From Scalesia atractyloides (taxonomy: Eukaryota > Streptophyta > Magnoliopsida > Asterales > Asteraceae): DNA of 64,000 bases. The translations under genes and the position numbers were made by a program. The stretch covers positions 43,475,369 through 43,539,368 of the forward strand of contig CAMTDV010000027.1 in the NCBI GenBank assembly GCA_947069175.1, given 5' to 3'. The notes beneath the pieces were generated by a model. It saw only the letters and a list, made by a program, of their open reading frames with translations, did not search any database and was not told where the DNA came from. Of this stretch, positions 23,780 through 33,429 are shown piece by piece. Positions within the stretch are counted from its first letter, which is position 1. The number at the start of each line of letters is the position of its first letter.

Positions 23780-24030
23780 AAATCAGCTTTGGCCAAAAGT
23801 GTAATCATCTAAGTATGTGTGTAAAGTAATTGTGACAAATCAGCTTTGTTCAGAAATGAGACAATCACCTTAGTTATGCACTTATTAAGTATGCTAGACA
23901 CAAATGAATTAAATCAGCTTTAGCCAGAGATAAGACATTCATGTTTATTTAGGCATAATTAACATAGCTTTTGTAATACTTGAACAACAAATAGATGTAT
24001 CCGATCACCTTTGGGCAGAAGTGATACAAC
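23780..24030. repeat. Degenerate leader repeats (AATCAGCTTTGGCCAGAAG)
   Basis: Four diverged copies of AATCAGCTTTGGCCAGAAGT lie at about 23782, 23839, 23912 and 24003, spaced 57-90 bases, between gag and the 46-bp array. Part of the Copia untranslated leader. Confidence 0.6.
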
Positions 24031-24243
24031 AGAAGCTCAGTCAAGTTAAGCTATTTGGGTTTGTGAAAAGTTATCTGATTCTAATTAATTAAGTGTTTAA
24101 AAAACCAATAATTTAATAGCAAACCCCTGTTAGCGCGGATCGAACATAGTTAGCCTAGTGTAGTAATGAGATTTCGGAAAATCTTGATATTTTGAGAACA
24201 TAAGTTAGATTTCGGATATATTCAAAATGTATTATTTCAAATG

Positions 24244-24500
24244 GATTTCGGATGAGACTCGAATTAGTCCGAAATGGTGATCTCGAATGGATTTCGGATG
24301 AGACTCGAATTAGTTCGAAATGTTCACCTCGAATCAGTTTCGGATAAGACTCGAATTAGTCCGAAATGTTCATCTCAAATAAGTTTCAGATGAGACTCGA
24401 ATAAGTCCGGAATGTTGATCTTAGATGGATTTCGGACGAGACTTGAATTAGTCTGAAATATTGATCTCGGATGGATTTCGGATTCATCCGAAACGTGTTC
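24244..24500. repeat. 46-bp tandem repeat in Copia leader
   Basis: About 5.5 copies of a 46-bp unit, starting GATTTCGGATGAGACTCGAA and containing TTCGGA and TCCGAA as inverted halves. Copies differ by a few substitutions each. It lies between the primer site and gag. Confidence 0.85.
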
Positions 24501-25017
24501 TCCAAGATTCGAGATCTCTAATCATGGCAATTATTTGTGATAAGTTTGAAATTCAAAATTTTAGGGATTATGGGATATTCGTTTCATGTTTTAATGCCAA
24601 TTAAGTTTATCTAATTATTTCGAAAATTATATCCTTTTATAATAATAACAGATTTCAAAAAATTTTAATTAGATAAAATAGATCAAAACTAGGAAAACAC
24701 AAAATAATCCGAATTTCATTCCAAAATATAGGAACTTTTCAAATTTCGTAAGAACATGTGAAGAACCCTAAAAACATAAAACCAAGTTCTGGAATCCGAG
24801 AACTGAAACTTTAACATATTATGCATATTTCAGAACAGTGGCATTTCGGATGTGATTAAACATCCATTTAAATCATAGAATCCGAATTTTTTAACTCACA
24901 AGTTATGTGATTTCAGAACAGTGATTTCGAATTATTATTAGGTTTTCAAAATTCTGTTTTCCAGATTTTTAATCATAGAATAATGGATACGAAAACAGAA
25001 CTGATTTATCAACATAT

Positions 25018-25029
25018 GCTCTGATACCA
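25018..25029 (-). other. Primer binding site (tRNA-Met), Copia
   Basis: Plus-strand GCTCTGATACCA is the exact complement of TGGTATCAGAGC. It is two bases from the TG of the 5' LTR. Confidence 0.9.
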
Positions 25030-25031
25030 CA

Positions 25032-25470
25032 TGTTGATCAGTTATGTTTAAACATAATGGAAAACATAAAAGAAATACCTGTTACAGCAGACAGACCAAC
25101 AGAGAAACCAGTTAGAGACGCAACCATGGAGTTCGACATATTTGTCAGTGTGATCTGGTTCCTCCTTTGGGTGCAAGATTATGATGGTAATATCGAATTA
25201 GAGATGAATTCGGTTGTGAGTTATGGAGAGAGAGGTGGACGATTTTGATGATGTCATGATTAGTTAGGTTGTGTAACCTTTTTATCTCTCTAGTTATCTC
25301 CTTGTATATACATCCAAGAAGAAATCTTAATTAGTTAATAAGGGTAATGTGATTTATCAACAATTATCAACTAATTACATAATAAAATTAATATAATTTA
25401 ATCTTATATAATATAAATGATTATATGACTACAAGATTAAATATTACACATTAATATATTTAATCTTACG
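25032..25470 (-). repeat. Copia 5' LTR
   Basis: 439 bp beginning TGTTGATCAG on the plus strand. The last 80 bp match the 3' LTR remnant. A TATA-like GTATATAC lies at about 25307-25315. The final CA is CG here. Confidence 0.75.
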
Positions 25471-26609
25471 GCTGTACCCATATTTGCCGATTAACTCATC
25501 CCTAACCACAATTTAGAACTCTTGCATAAAATTTGATAGGCAACAAACAAATCGCACACACGGAAATACCGAATAGACTGTACTTTCCTTCAAACTAAAA
25601 GGAACTTCGTTATTTTATTTTCTTCACTTACAAAACAAAGAAACCAACTGATGAATTTTGCATAAAAAGACTGCTAATACCAACTAATGAATTTTGCATA
25701 AAAACTATGCTGCCACTTTTCTTTAATTGAGAAAGAAGTGGCCGGAATACATATACTAATTGTAATTTGACTCAAACACTAACTTAAACAATAAACAAGT
25801 TAAAAGGAAATTCGAATAAACAATTCCAAAAACTAAACAATATTTATCCCCAAGTGTTGCATTTCATAAGTGCTTCGAGCCTTCGATGTTGCCGTCGGTT
25901 AATGTTAATCCAAACCAGATTGATTTTAACAAAAGAATTTTAAAAGAGTAACTGGGTATTTTTTAATAAAAGGAAAATATGTAATTGATTTTAAAGATTA
26001 AATAAATATGTAATAAATGTTTTTAGAAAGGAATATATGTAAAATCCCAAAGGAAAAATTATTTTGGTAAATAGTTTTTAAGAAACATTAAAATGGTAAA
26101 TAATTTTCCTTTAACACTAGGGAAAAAACTCCACCTTCTCTCTTCTGATCTCCCATTATTTCCATGCCTGCATCTCTCTTCCACATTGAGGTTATAGTTT
26201 TTTTTTCTGTTTATTGTGATACAACAAAATTAGAGAGCATTTTTCTGACATTTTATTACACCTTCATCTTGCACATGATGAACACAATTCATTTGAAAAA
26301 CTCATCACTTTATAAAAGAAACCAAATCTAACAAACAACTTAAATAATTTAGAACTACAAAATGTCACACCCTCTACTCTTCTAAACCAAAATTTCAAAC
26401 CCTTAAAACCAAGGTCAAAACCATACCAAAAGAATTTCACTCAAATTCATCAAAGATTTTCTGGTAGAGCATTGTGTTTCTTGGATGACAAGTTACCCAT
26501 GAGCAAAAGGGAATAAGGGATGATGTACAATTCATGATTTTCACTATGAATCTTTAATAACAAGTTACCCATAATATCCTCCTCATCATAAAACAACCTA
26601 GTAACTTGT
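25471..26609. other. Intergenic region downstream of PPR gene
   Basis: No reading frame is supported. CCAACTGATGAATTTTGC (about 25648) and a near copy (about 25681) form a short direct repeat. The part nearest the gene probably includes its 3' UTR, on the minus strand. ACAAGTTACCCAT occurs twice (about 26488 and 26561). A minus-strand AATAAA lies at 26210-26215. Confidence 0.5.
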
Positions 26610-27416
26610 CTACTGCGAAATCTTTGATGTTGCTACTTCTTTACCAGGATTCCTTCCATACCTGCCTCGTGTTTTGATTAAACTCTCGTATTTCTCCATA
26701 ACGCGATCCTTTTCTTCAACTAAACCTAACGCCTCATATGATTCAGCTACCTTTCGTACAATAGATCGATCCGGGGGCTTACGACCATGTGATTCAAGCT
26801 CTTTGAAAACCTTCACCAACTCTTTCCACATTCCATTTCTATAATATACAAGTATGATAATATCACATACTTTCCAAGGCACCGACTGCACATCTCTACC
26901 GAGTTTCTTAACCCATAACTTGTTCGCTTCTTCGACTCTGTGATCCATATCTAACGCGCGTATTAACCGCCCGTATGTTCCAACCGTTACAGCCTGCCCC
27001 TTGCTTAGCATCCATTTAATAACCTGCACGACTTTATGCCATTGTTGTTTTCGTTCAAGGGTGATTAACGCGGTTTTAACCCGTCCGATCGGGAATTCTT
27101 GTTCCTCCGCAACCCACGCGTCAAGTGCACCGTATACTGATTCTTTACTGTCATCAAGAGCAACAAGCGTACTTACAAAATCGTTGATTTTAACCTTTTT
27201 AGACACGTTGTGCACACTTATGACCTTTCCCGTCGTTTCAACGGCGTGACTCGTGGTTTGTTTGTTGAAGTGGTCCTGTAACTGATTTACACCGGCTGGG
27301 GTGTGTAGATGATATCGTGTCATAGTATTTTGTTTGTAGCTCGTGATTGACACTCTGGAGATAATGAGTTGTCTCATCGGTCTAATCAAACCAGTGATTG
27401 CTTTGGACCTCAACAT
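26610..27416 (-). CDS. Short pentatricopeptide-repeat (PPR) protein
   Basis: An uninterrupted 268-residue protein with family-type blocks ESVYGALDAWVAEE, TLERKQQWHKVVQVIKWMLS and GTYGRLIRALDMDHRVEEAN. About four helical PPR repeats cover residues 108-248. It resembles small Arabidopsis P-class PPR proteins of the At4g18975/At4g21190 kind (from memory, not a search). PPR proteins bind organelle RNA in splicing, processing or translation; the target cannot be told here. The first 40 residues are rich in Arg, Ser and Thr with no acidic residue, as in a mitochondrial or plastid transit peptide. The start is the first in-frame ATG after a likely 5'-UTR intron. It is the only intact host gene seen and sits between mobile elements. 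Confidence 0.85.
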   Translation of the reverse strand: MLRSKAITGLIRPMRQLIISRVSITSYKQNTMTRYHLHTPAGVNQLQDHFNKQTTSHAVETTGKVISVHNVSKKVKINDFVSTLVALDDSKESVYGALDAWVAEEQEFPIGRVKTALITLERKQQWHKVVQVIKWMLSKGQAVTVGTYGRLIRALDMDHRVEEANKLWVKKLGRDVQSVPWKVCDIIILVYYRNGMWKELVKVFKELESHGRKPPDRSIVRKVAESYEALGLVEEKDRVMEKYESLIKTRGRYGRNPGKEVATSKISQ

Positions 27417-28320
27417 TGATACAGATACGATAATGTGGCTCTAATATCTTGAAAATTGAGTCAAATTAATCTTTATGTATAGGTATATTCCTGTAAATAC
27501 AGAAGTACAAAATCATGATCATAGCAGGTTCGAAATACACGGTTATGCCAACAAATTCATCGTTAATTCACACAGCTTTCTTGATCTACCTTACAGTTGT
27601 ATAAACCAAATTGAAAACTCAGAACTCATACTTCCCAAAAACACTAAAAGTCAATGAGCATTGTCAAATTCTCATAAACAAGCATACAAGACACTCACAG
27701 CAACACAAACACATTTCACATGATTAAACAAATTTAAGATCAAATCTAGGGATAAGATCGGTATTGGTATTGTACCACATAATACCTATATCGAAATTTA
27801 GCTAAATATAAAACCGAATACCGTACCGTATATATGGTACGGCAGCGTTAAAGTCATGAACCGGTACCTACCAAATGGTACCGGATACTGAGCTAAATTC
27901 AAAACCGAATACCGTACCAAATATGTTGGTCGGTACCAGTACCGGTATTTGGTAGGAAATTCACATCCCTAATCAAATAATTATCATTTCCTCATCCAAT
28001 GTAAACCTAGCTTTTCACAATCTAACTCGATTTTATTTTGCTACTTTTCTGTCAATCAGAGCAATCTACAAAGAGTCAAATACTAATCTACAATAAAATA
28101 GCTAATCGATTTCGAATTCAAATGCGGAACTTTTAGGTTATAATCATCAGAATAATTGGTGTTGAATAAGAATCATGATAATCAAAACCCGTGAATGTTT
28201 ATGAAGGAATAACTTACTGTAAACTGTTTAAACTTCTTCAGATGTAGAAGACGAGACGATCGATTAGCGTGAACGATGCATCTTCGTGGCGGCAGAAGGA
28301 CGGAATCTGATGACGGTTTG
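27417..28320 (-). other. 5' UTR of PPR gene with probable intron
   Basis: On the minus strand a consensus donor ACA|GTAAGT lies at 28212-28217, and a plausible acceptor TTTTCAAG ends at 27448, 32 bases before the ATG. This implies a 5'-UTR intron of about 770 bp and a first exon from about 28218 to 28300-28320. The splice sites are inferred from sequence only. Confidence 0.5.
27755..27965. repeat. GGTACCGG-type inverted repeats inside the intron
   Basis: Many short units such as ACCGGTACC, GGTACCGG, ACCGAATACCGTACC and GGTACCAGTACCGG occur in 210 bases, some in opposite orientation. Probably a small inserted repeat within the 5'-UTR intron. Family not identified. Confidence 0.6.
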
Positions 28321-28337
28321 ATCAGTTAAGGACCCAA

Positions 28338-28363
28338 TGGGCCATGGATATCATAAATGGGCT
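28338..28363 (-). promoter_or_regulatory. Two site II (TGGGCY) elements of the PPR promoter
   Basis: TGGGCC at 28338-28343 and TGGGCT at 28358-28363 lie just upstream of the inferred first exon. Site II elements, bound by TCP factors, are common in promoters of plant genes for organelle and ribosomal proteins. Either orientation is functional in that class. Confidence 0.5.
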
Positions 28364-28399
28364 TATGTTATTAATGATAATGATAATAAATTTAACCAT

Positions 28400-28990
28400 G
28401 TATACACGTAAGCTCAGCTCGATTCAAATTTTTTTATCGAGCTGAACTTAAATAGTTTATAAGTGGCTTGTCTTGTTTAATCCAAGCATCCTAAAAAAAA
28501 ACACATGGTAATTTTGAGTGACATGGTATTCAAGTCAACTAAACCCAACCCGTTTGTTATAGATTGAATGATGACAGAAACCTTTTTTAAAGCCTTTAAC
28601 CTTGTGGAGTTTTTCTATGATACTTTTATACAATCAAAATAAGGACCTAAAATTAACCCCAAGGATCGAAGAAAAATACAAAATAGCAGATAAAAATAAT
28701 GTCTATCTCTGATCTTGAATAGATAGTGTCTATCCATGAAACATGAAACACTTTCATAGAGAAATGCATTGCTTTTGTGGGCTGTACACGAGGGAAACAA
28801 TAATACGTTCTTTGTAGCTCTTAAATATTTCGGTTGCGGTATCTCTAGAGATTTACAGGAGTCTATGCCGACTGTAACGTGGCCTTGGAACATGACAACT
28901 CTTGGAATACGAATCCTACGGTATCTTTGTTTGCTCGTATGGAATCGATTATATAATTTTACGTTAGTATTTTTAATTTATCTTCCCGTG
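28400..28990. other. Intergenic stretch without a recognised gene
   Basis: Overlapping short frames on both strands (28615-28893 minus, 28769-28999 plus) match nothing I recognise and lack supporting signals. Confidence 0.45.
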
Positions 28991-29200
28991 ATATTATAGC
29001 CTAGTGGTATCTTAGGGGTAGGATAAGGCTTAGGAATCATTAGGTCCTGTTCTGGGTTCGATTTCCATAAGTGGGTTTTTTCTCAGATTTGTTGGGTTCC
29101 CTAAATTGGTGTATATGTATTATTACCTAGCGGAGATAGATATGATCATGTGGTGGCACGATAATACTACAGTGATTCAAAATTTGTCGTTAAAAAAAAC
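28990..29200 (+). mobile_element. tRNA-derived SINE
   Basis: A pol III A box TAGCCTAGTGG (28997-29007) and B box GGTTCGATTTC (29055-29065) are followed by an unrelated body of about 120 bp and an A-run tail (GTTAAAAAAAACC, 29185-29200). This is the structure of plant tRNA-type SINEs. The target duplication was not resolved. Confidence 0.7.
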
Positions 29201-29276
29201 CATCTATACTTATCTCTTGTAAAACACATATAAAAGTACGTATGTATTCTACCCCAAGGATATACATATAGAATTT

Positions 29277-30293
29277 GGATCTTGTACAAGACATCAAGAT
29301 TATACGAAGCATATGCGACAAGTTTAGCCATTGATCTTCCAAGATCAATGGCTAAAAATTAGGCAGTGACATTTTCCTAAATTTCAGGTTCAAGCAATTG
29401 AAGAAAAAAAATAGAGGAGTATTTTGGTCATTTCCCATTTGAACTCCTTCCCCCTTGATTTTCAAACGTCTTTTAACTTTTTCATATGTTAATTTTTTTA
29501 AATTTATACCATATTAACGAGCATTTCATTCTCGTTATTTGAGCAGCTTATTGTTATGGTTTTCTTAAAAAAATTTGCATGCTTATAAATACCCATTATG
29601 TGATTACGTGATTTTGAATATTCAATACATGACCACGTGATTTTGAATACCCATTAAGGGATTGCGTGATTTTATTATAGTATGTGAAACCACACTAAGT
29701 GATTACTTATTACGTAACAATAGCTGACTATGTATTATCACATAACTACGTGACTTTGAGTATCCATTTCGTGATTACGTCAGCCAACTCAACCTATAAT
29801 AACCACATAATGTTTTATATTAAAGATTTAATCACGTAATAAAACATAAACAATCAAGTTCTTATGTGTAATCATGTAATAAACATAATTGTAATAACAT
29901 CTGTTTTGAATGTGTAATTAAGTAATAGTTCGTATTGAATGTGTAATCATGTAATGGTTTATGTTGAATGTGTAATCATGTAAAGGATATTCAAAATCAT
30001 GTAGTAATGTTCTAGGTATTCAAAATCACTTAATCACGTAATGGACTAATGGGTTTTCAAAATCCTGTATATTTTTTAAGAAAACTATAGCAATAGGCTG
30101 CTCGAATTAAAGAGAATTAAATGCTTGTTAATACGGTGTAATTGCATGAGAAAGTTATAGGCGTTAGAAAATTAAGGGGGAAGTTGTTTAAGTGAGAAAT
30201 GACTAAATTATCCTTAAGGCCAATGACACTTGTCCTACCCTTCTAATCGCGTATGCTTCGTACGATAGTTTTTTCTTTTACAAGATCCAGCCT
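29277..30293. mobile_element. Fold-back (MITE-like) element
   Basis: About 1.0 kb with long inverted arms. The left end starts GGATCTTGTACAAGA, and the right end is its reverse complement (TTTTACAAGATCC). The arms match for at least 300 bp, sharing CGAAGCATATGCG, TCCCCCTTGATTTTC, ATTAACGAGCATTT and GAGCAGCTTATTG. The middle is filled with TGATTACGTGATTTTGAAT units in both orientations. No transposase is present. The superfamily is unclear because no clear target duplication was seen. Confidence 0.75.
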
Positions 30294-30294
30294 C

Positions 30295-30745
30295 TATAAA
30301 TAAACACATATAAAGTATCCAGATATCCCAACCATTTATCTTCTAAGACAAATGGCTCAAAACTAGGCGACGAAATTTTTTCGTAATTTTAAGGTTCAAA
30401 CAATTGAATAAATAAATAAAGGGTATCTGGACATCTCGTCCTTCTCGCTTGAATGCCTTTCCCCTTTGATTTTCAAACGATGATAACTTTTTGCATACGC
30501 TAATATTTAAAAAAAATACACTTTATTAACGAGCATTTTATTCTTTTTAATTCGAGCAGTCTATTACTATAATTTTATTAAAAGAAAATTTACATTGTTT
30601 TTAATACGTACTACGTGATTATGTGATTTCATTATATTATGTGAAACTGCACTGAGTGATTATGTAAAAAAACATATAATACATAATATTTCATATGTAA
30701 TACCTAATATTTCAGGTCTAATAACGTATTAAGGATAAATTATAT
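30295..30745. mobile_element. Partial direct copy of fold-back element arm
   Basis: Diverged copy of the left part of the fold-back element (29320-29720), with the same order: AAATGGCTCAAAACTAGGC, TTTGATTTTCAAACG, TTAACGAGCATTTTATTC, ACGTGATTATGTGATTT. It is cut off where the Tat LTR starts, so the Tat element may have inserted into it. Confidence 0.6.
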
Positions 30746-30915
30746 ATAAAACATTAGCCAAATCAACCTGAAGAAGCACCGGTTGAACCTAGGAATATCC
30801 GGGGATACATAAGTTACAACCAGGGTGTTTCTACATAAAGGGTTGTCCTTTCACTTCACTTTCCGTGGTGAGCTCACTTAAGCTGATCTGCAAAACTAGC
30901 AGCGCCGTTAGTCTC

Positions 30916-30947
30916 GTCACGGGGAAAATGGTGGTTTTCTCCGTGAC
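30916..30947. other. 13-bp stem hairpin in R/U5 of Tat LTR
   Basis: GTCACGGGGAAAA, six loop bases, then TTTTCTCCGTGAC: a 13-bp stem with one G-T or A-C mismatch depending on strand. It lies downstream of the LTR TATA box, so it would be in the RNA. Confidence 0.6.
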
Positions 30948-31607
30948 CACACTCCGGCTGAGAATAAGTACTTGAGGATGGTAAGTAAGGTAGTAAGTAA
31001 TTTGTATATGAGTGGGTATGTATGTGTGTAAGCGTGTCCTTTTACCTGGAGATCCGATACTTATTTATAGTCGAAAAGGTATGTTCAGGAGATGGGCTGG
31101 TGGGCCTTGGGCCCGGCCCATACAGCCAGAGACATTCATTTTGTCCATCTGAGTCAGACACTACATGTTCCCTATAGGAGAATTAATGTCCACTATTAGG
31201 AGGCGTGCCCTGTCGGATGTTGAGTGGTGCCACGTGTAAAGGCGACCGTCTCTAGTGTCAGGCCTGCTGCAAGCCGAAGTGGAGAAGGTGGAACAGTCAC
31301 TGGCAGAGATATGGTTAGTGTGCTGTCTGACGTCTGCATTACTGCTCATGCGATACTGTCACACGCAACCTGCTGAGCAACCCTTGGTCACAGCTCTGCC
31401 ACTTTGTTTGAGTATGGTCAACACCTCTTAGTGCTTACCCCTTCTGCGAGGCTGTCAGTGTTTTTCCGCCAGCACAGGGTGTTAGGGGTATATCCTTTTG
31501 TCCCAAGACTATGAGGCGCTTCTCATGTGTATCTTGTCCTTGCAAGGTTTTAGAATTCGCATCTTAGAGGGATGTTATCTGCGCAGGGTCTAGTATCCTG
31601 CGCGCGT

Positions 31608-31937
31608 GAGTCTAACTTGCCGTTCTGCCAAGCACACAAGGCTCGTTGTGTGACTTGTGTTATTTGGTCTAACTTATCGTTGCACTGAGTGCGCAAGACT
31701 CGTTGTGTGACTTAATTGCATTGGTCTAATTAACCGTTACGCTGAGTGCGCAAGGTTCATTATATGACCTATTGGTGTTGGTTTAATTCACCGTTTCGCT
31801 GAGTGCGCAAGGCTCATTATATGACCTATTGGTGTTGGTCTAATTCACCGTTGTGCTGAGTGTGCAAACCTATTGGTGTTGGTCTAATTCACCATTGCGC
31901 TGAGTGCGCAAGGCTCATTGTATGACCTATTGGTGTT
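31608..31937. repeat. 57-bp tandem repeat in U3 of Tat LTR
   Basis: About six units of 57 bp, each with GGTCTAATTCACCGTT, GCTGAGTGCGCAAGG and TATGACCTATTGGTGTT. One unit has an internal deletion (about 31860). The inner units are most alike, suggesting recent expansion. Confidence 0.85.
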
Positions 31938-32015
31938 GAAGAACACGCACCATTGCATGTTGCATGCAAGGTTATCTTTGTAAAATGTAGTAAAGGGTAT
32001 GTTTTTTTGGGACCA

Positions 32016-32038
32016 TACCCCCTCAAGTCCCCCCAGTC
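32016..32038 (-). other. Polypurine tract of Tat element
   Basis: The minus strand reads GGGGGGACTTGAGGGGGTA directly before the LTR start. A double G-tract of this form is typical of Tat elements. Confidence 0.8.
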
Positions 32039-32437
32039 TAGTGCTACTCCTACGCGCATGTTGTAAAGTGGGATGAGTGCTGGACTAAAAGAATTGTTGC
32101 ATGCGCCGTTAATGTAATGGCAAAAATTTTGACAAGGGTTGAGAGAAAGCGTTTGTGTGAAGGAAACATATTGTCATCAACCTCTTAGAATTCGAAACTC
32201 TGCTTTCCTAACGTTGCAGGTGAGTTGGTGAGAAAAAATGGGAGTTGAAAAGACATCTGACAGCTGTAGCGTGCCCTCAGCCGTTTTGCCTGCCATTCAT
32301 TAATGAATTGGCAGGGAGAGTGGATGCCACGTGCGCATGCTAACCGTCCTTTGCAACTTGCTTCCCACGCGTTTTTCTCTGGTTGGCTATTATTGCCACG
32401 CGTGTGTCACGTTCTCCAACTGCATTAAATGCGAGGA

Positions 32438-32447
32438 CTATAAATAG
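32438..32447 (+). promoter_or_regulatory. TATA box of the antisense extra gene
   Basis: CTATAAATAG lies 123 bases before the ATG at 32570. The intervening leader is pyrimidine-rich (TTCTTTCAGTTTCTTCTTGC). This looks like an ordinary pol II promoter. It is outside the LTR and points opposite to gag-pol. Confidence 0.65.
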
Positions 32448-32569
32448 AGGTACTCCATTAGGGTTTTCCTCATTCATTCAACTTTTCTTTCAGTTTCTTC
32501 TTGCATTCTTTGAGTTATTGTGTTTTGTTCTTCAAAGTTGTCTTCGAAAATTTTCGTTTCTTGCGTCTA

Positions 32570-33429
32570 ATGGCTTCTAGAGGGCCTGAATCTGCCTCTG
32601 GTGTTGGGGTTCTGCCCCCTTGCCGGCGTGTAAGCTGAGCCGGCAGGTTCTTGAGGACATAGCTTCTGGTTTCCGGTTTCCTCCCAACTGGGATGCCCGG
32701 TTGCCGGCTGAGGGTGAAACAGCCGCTGACGCTCCGGCGGGCTATATCACCTTGTTTTATGATTTTTTGGGTGAAGGTAACTTCCGATTGCTTGTCACCA
32801 ATTTTTTTCTTGAAGTGCTGCAGTACTATGGCTTCCACCTTTCCCAGTTGAATCCGATGGGAATGGTGAGGATAAAGCACTTCGAGTTCTTGTGCCAGTT
32901 GACGGGGTCTATTACCACCGTCGACTGTTTCCGCATCTTTTACCAACTCCATTGTTCAATGGGGTTTTATTCTTTCCAGCACCGTGCGCAGGCACGAAAA
33001 AGTTTGCTCTCTCATCCCAATTCCTTCCATGATTGGAAGGCAAAATTCTTTTTTTGTGAAGGCCGGTGTTATTCCTGTGCCTTTGACGTTCTGGGGGCCG
33101 GATGAGATTCCGACGGAGACCATCCTAATACCAGTGTTGGACCCCTGGTATTGTGATCTGAAGGAGATCCCGACAATTCAGTTGCTGGAGAGGATACTGG
33201 TGGCGGCGGGGATGAGCAACCTGTGGAAACCCGACCGCCGGTACCGGCTAGTGTACGTGGAGGGGATCAGAGTAAGTGTTCTTATTCCGTTGTGTTTCCT
33301 TGACTTTGAATTGTGTGTTGGCTAACATGCATGTGTTTTCTTGCAGGAGCCCCATTGTTCTTGGACGCCTTTCAGAGGAAGGAAGGGCGGATTGAAAGGC
33401 TCCCCTTGGGCCCGGATAAGCCAACTTGG
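32570..33429 (+). pseudogene. Extra antisense gene of Tat element, 5' part (putative gypsy-type transposase family)
   Basis: ATG at 32570 (MASRGPESASG). The frame is lost in a C5 run (32615-32619) and resumes as ACKLSRQVLEDIASGF, GYITLFYDFLGEGNFRLLV, FFLEVLQYYGFHLSQLNPMG and FYQLHCSMGFYSFQHR. A second shift occurs in the T7 run at 33049-33055, then VKAGVIPVPLTFWGPDEIP and LVAAGMSNLW. This matches plant proteins labelled 'putative gypsy-type transposon/transposase' (Pfam Transposase_28, from memory). A clean intron (33272-33346, GTAAGT...TTGCAG) follows. Exon 2 runs to 33429, where element A is inserted. Role unknown: probably an accessory protein of Tat-lineage elements. Confidence 0.75.
33425..33429. 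repeat. Target site duplication (left) of element A
   Basis: CTTGG directly before the LTR, repeated exactly at 45400-45404. It proves insertion of element A into the Tat antisense gene. Confidence 0.92.

Larger units (their letters stand above)
19254..25470 (-). mobile_element. Ty1/Copia retrotransposon with truncated 3' LTR
   Basis: A 6.2-kb element. In minus-strand order it has a 439-bp 5' LTR, a tRNA-Met primer site, a tandem-repeat leader, gag with a CCHC knuckle, protease, integrase, RT, RNase H, a purine tract and about 80 bp of 3' LTR. Integrase before RT is the Copia order. The 3' LTR has lost its outer part, so no target duplication can be read. Frames are broken by several stops and shifts. 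Confidence 0.88.
30750..32015 (-). repeat. 3' LTR of Tat element
   Basis: The right boundary is set by the purine tract, with the LTR starting TGGTCCCAAAAAAAC on the minus strand. The left boundary is only approximate because the partner LTR is outside the window. The minus-strand TATA box CTATAAATAA is at 31061-31070, so the transcript should begin near 31035. U3 carries a 57-bp tandem repeat. Confidence 0.7.

Noticed and set aside
19254..25470. An endogenous pararetrovirus or a LINE
   Set aside because: The order gag-protease-integrase-RT-RNase H with LTRs, primer site and purine tract is that of Copia. No movement protein or LINE endonuclease motif is present.
28615..28999. Two overlapping frames as host exons
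   Set aside because: They overlap on opposite strands, match no family I recognise and lack splice or promoter signals.
31608..31937. CRISPR-like array
   Set aside because: Units are contiguous 57-bp tandem repeats without unique spacers, within a plant LTR. The same applies to 38527-38765 and 24244-24500.
32515..32952. 145-residue minus-strand frame opposite the extra gene
   Set aside because: It is the shadow of the Transposase_28-like exon, which shows the real conserved motifs on the plus strand.
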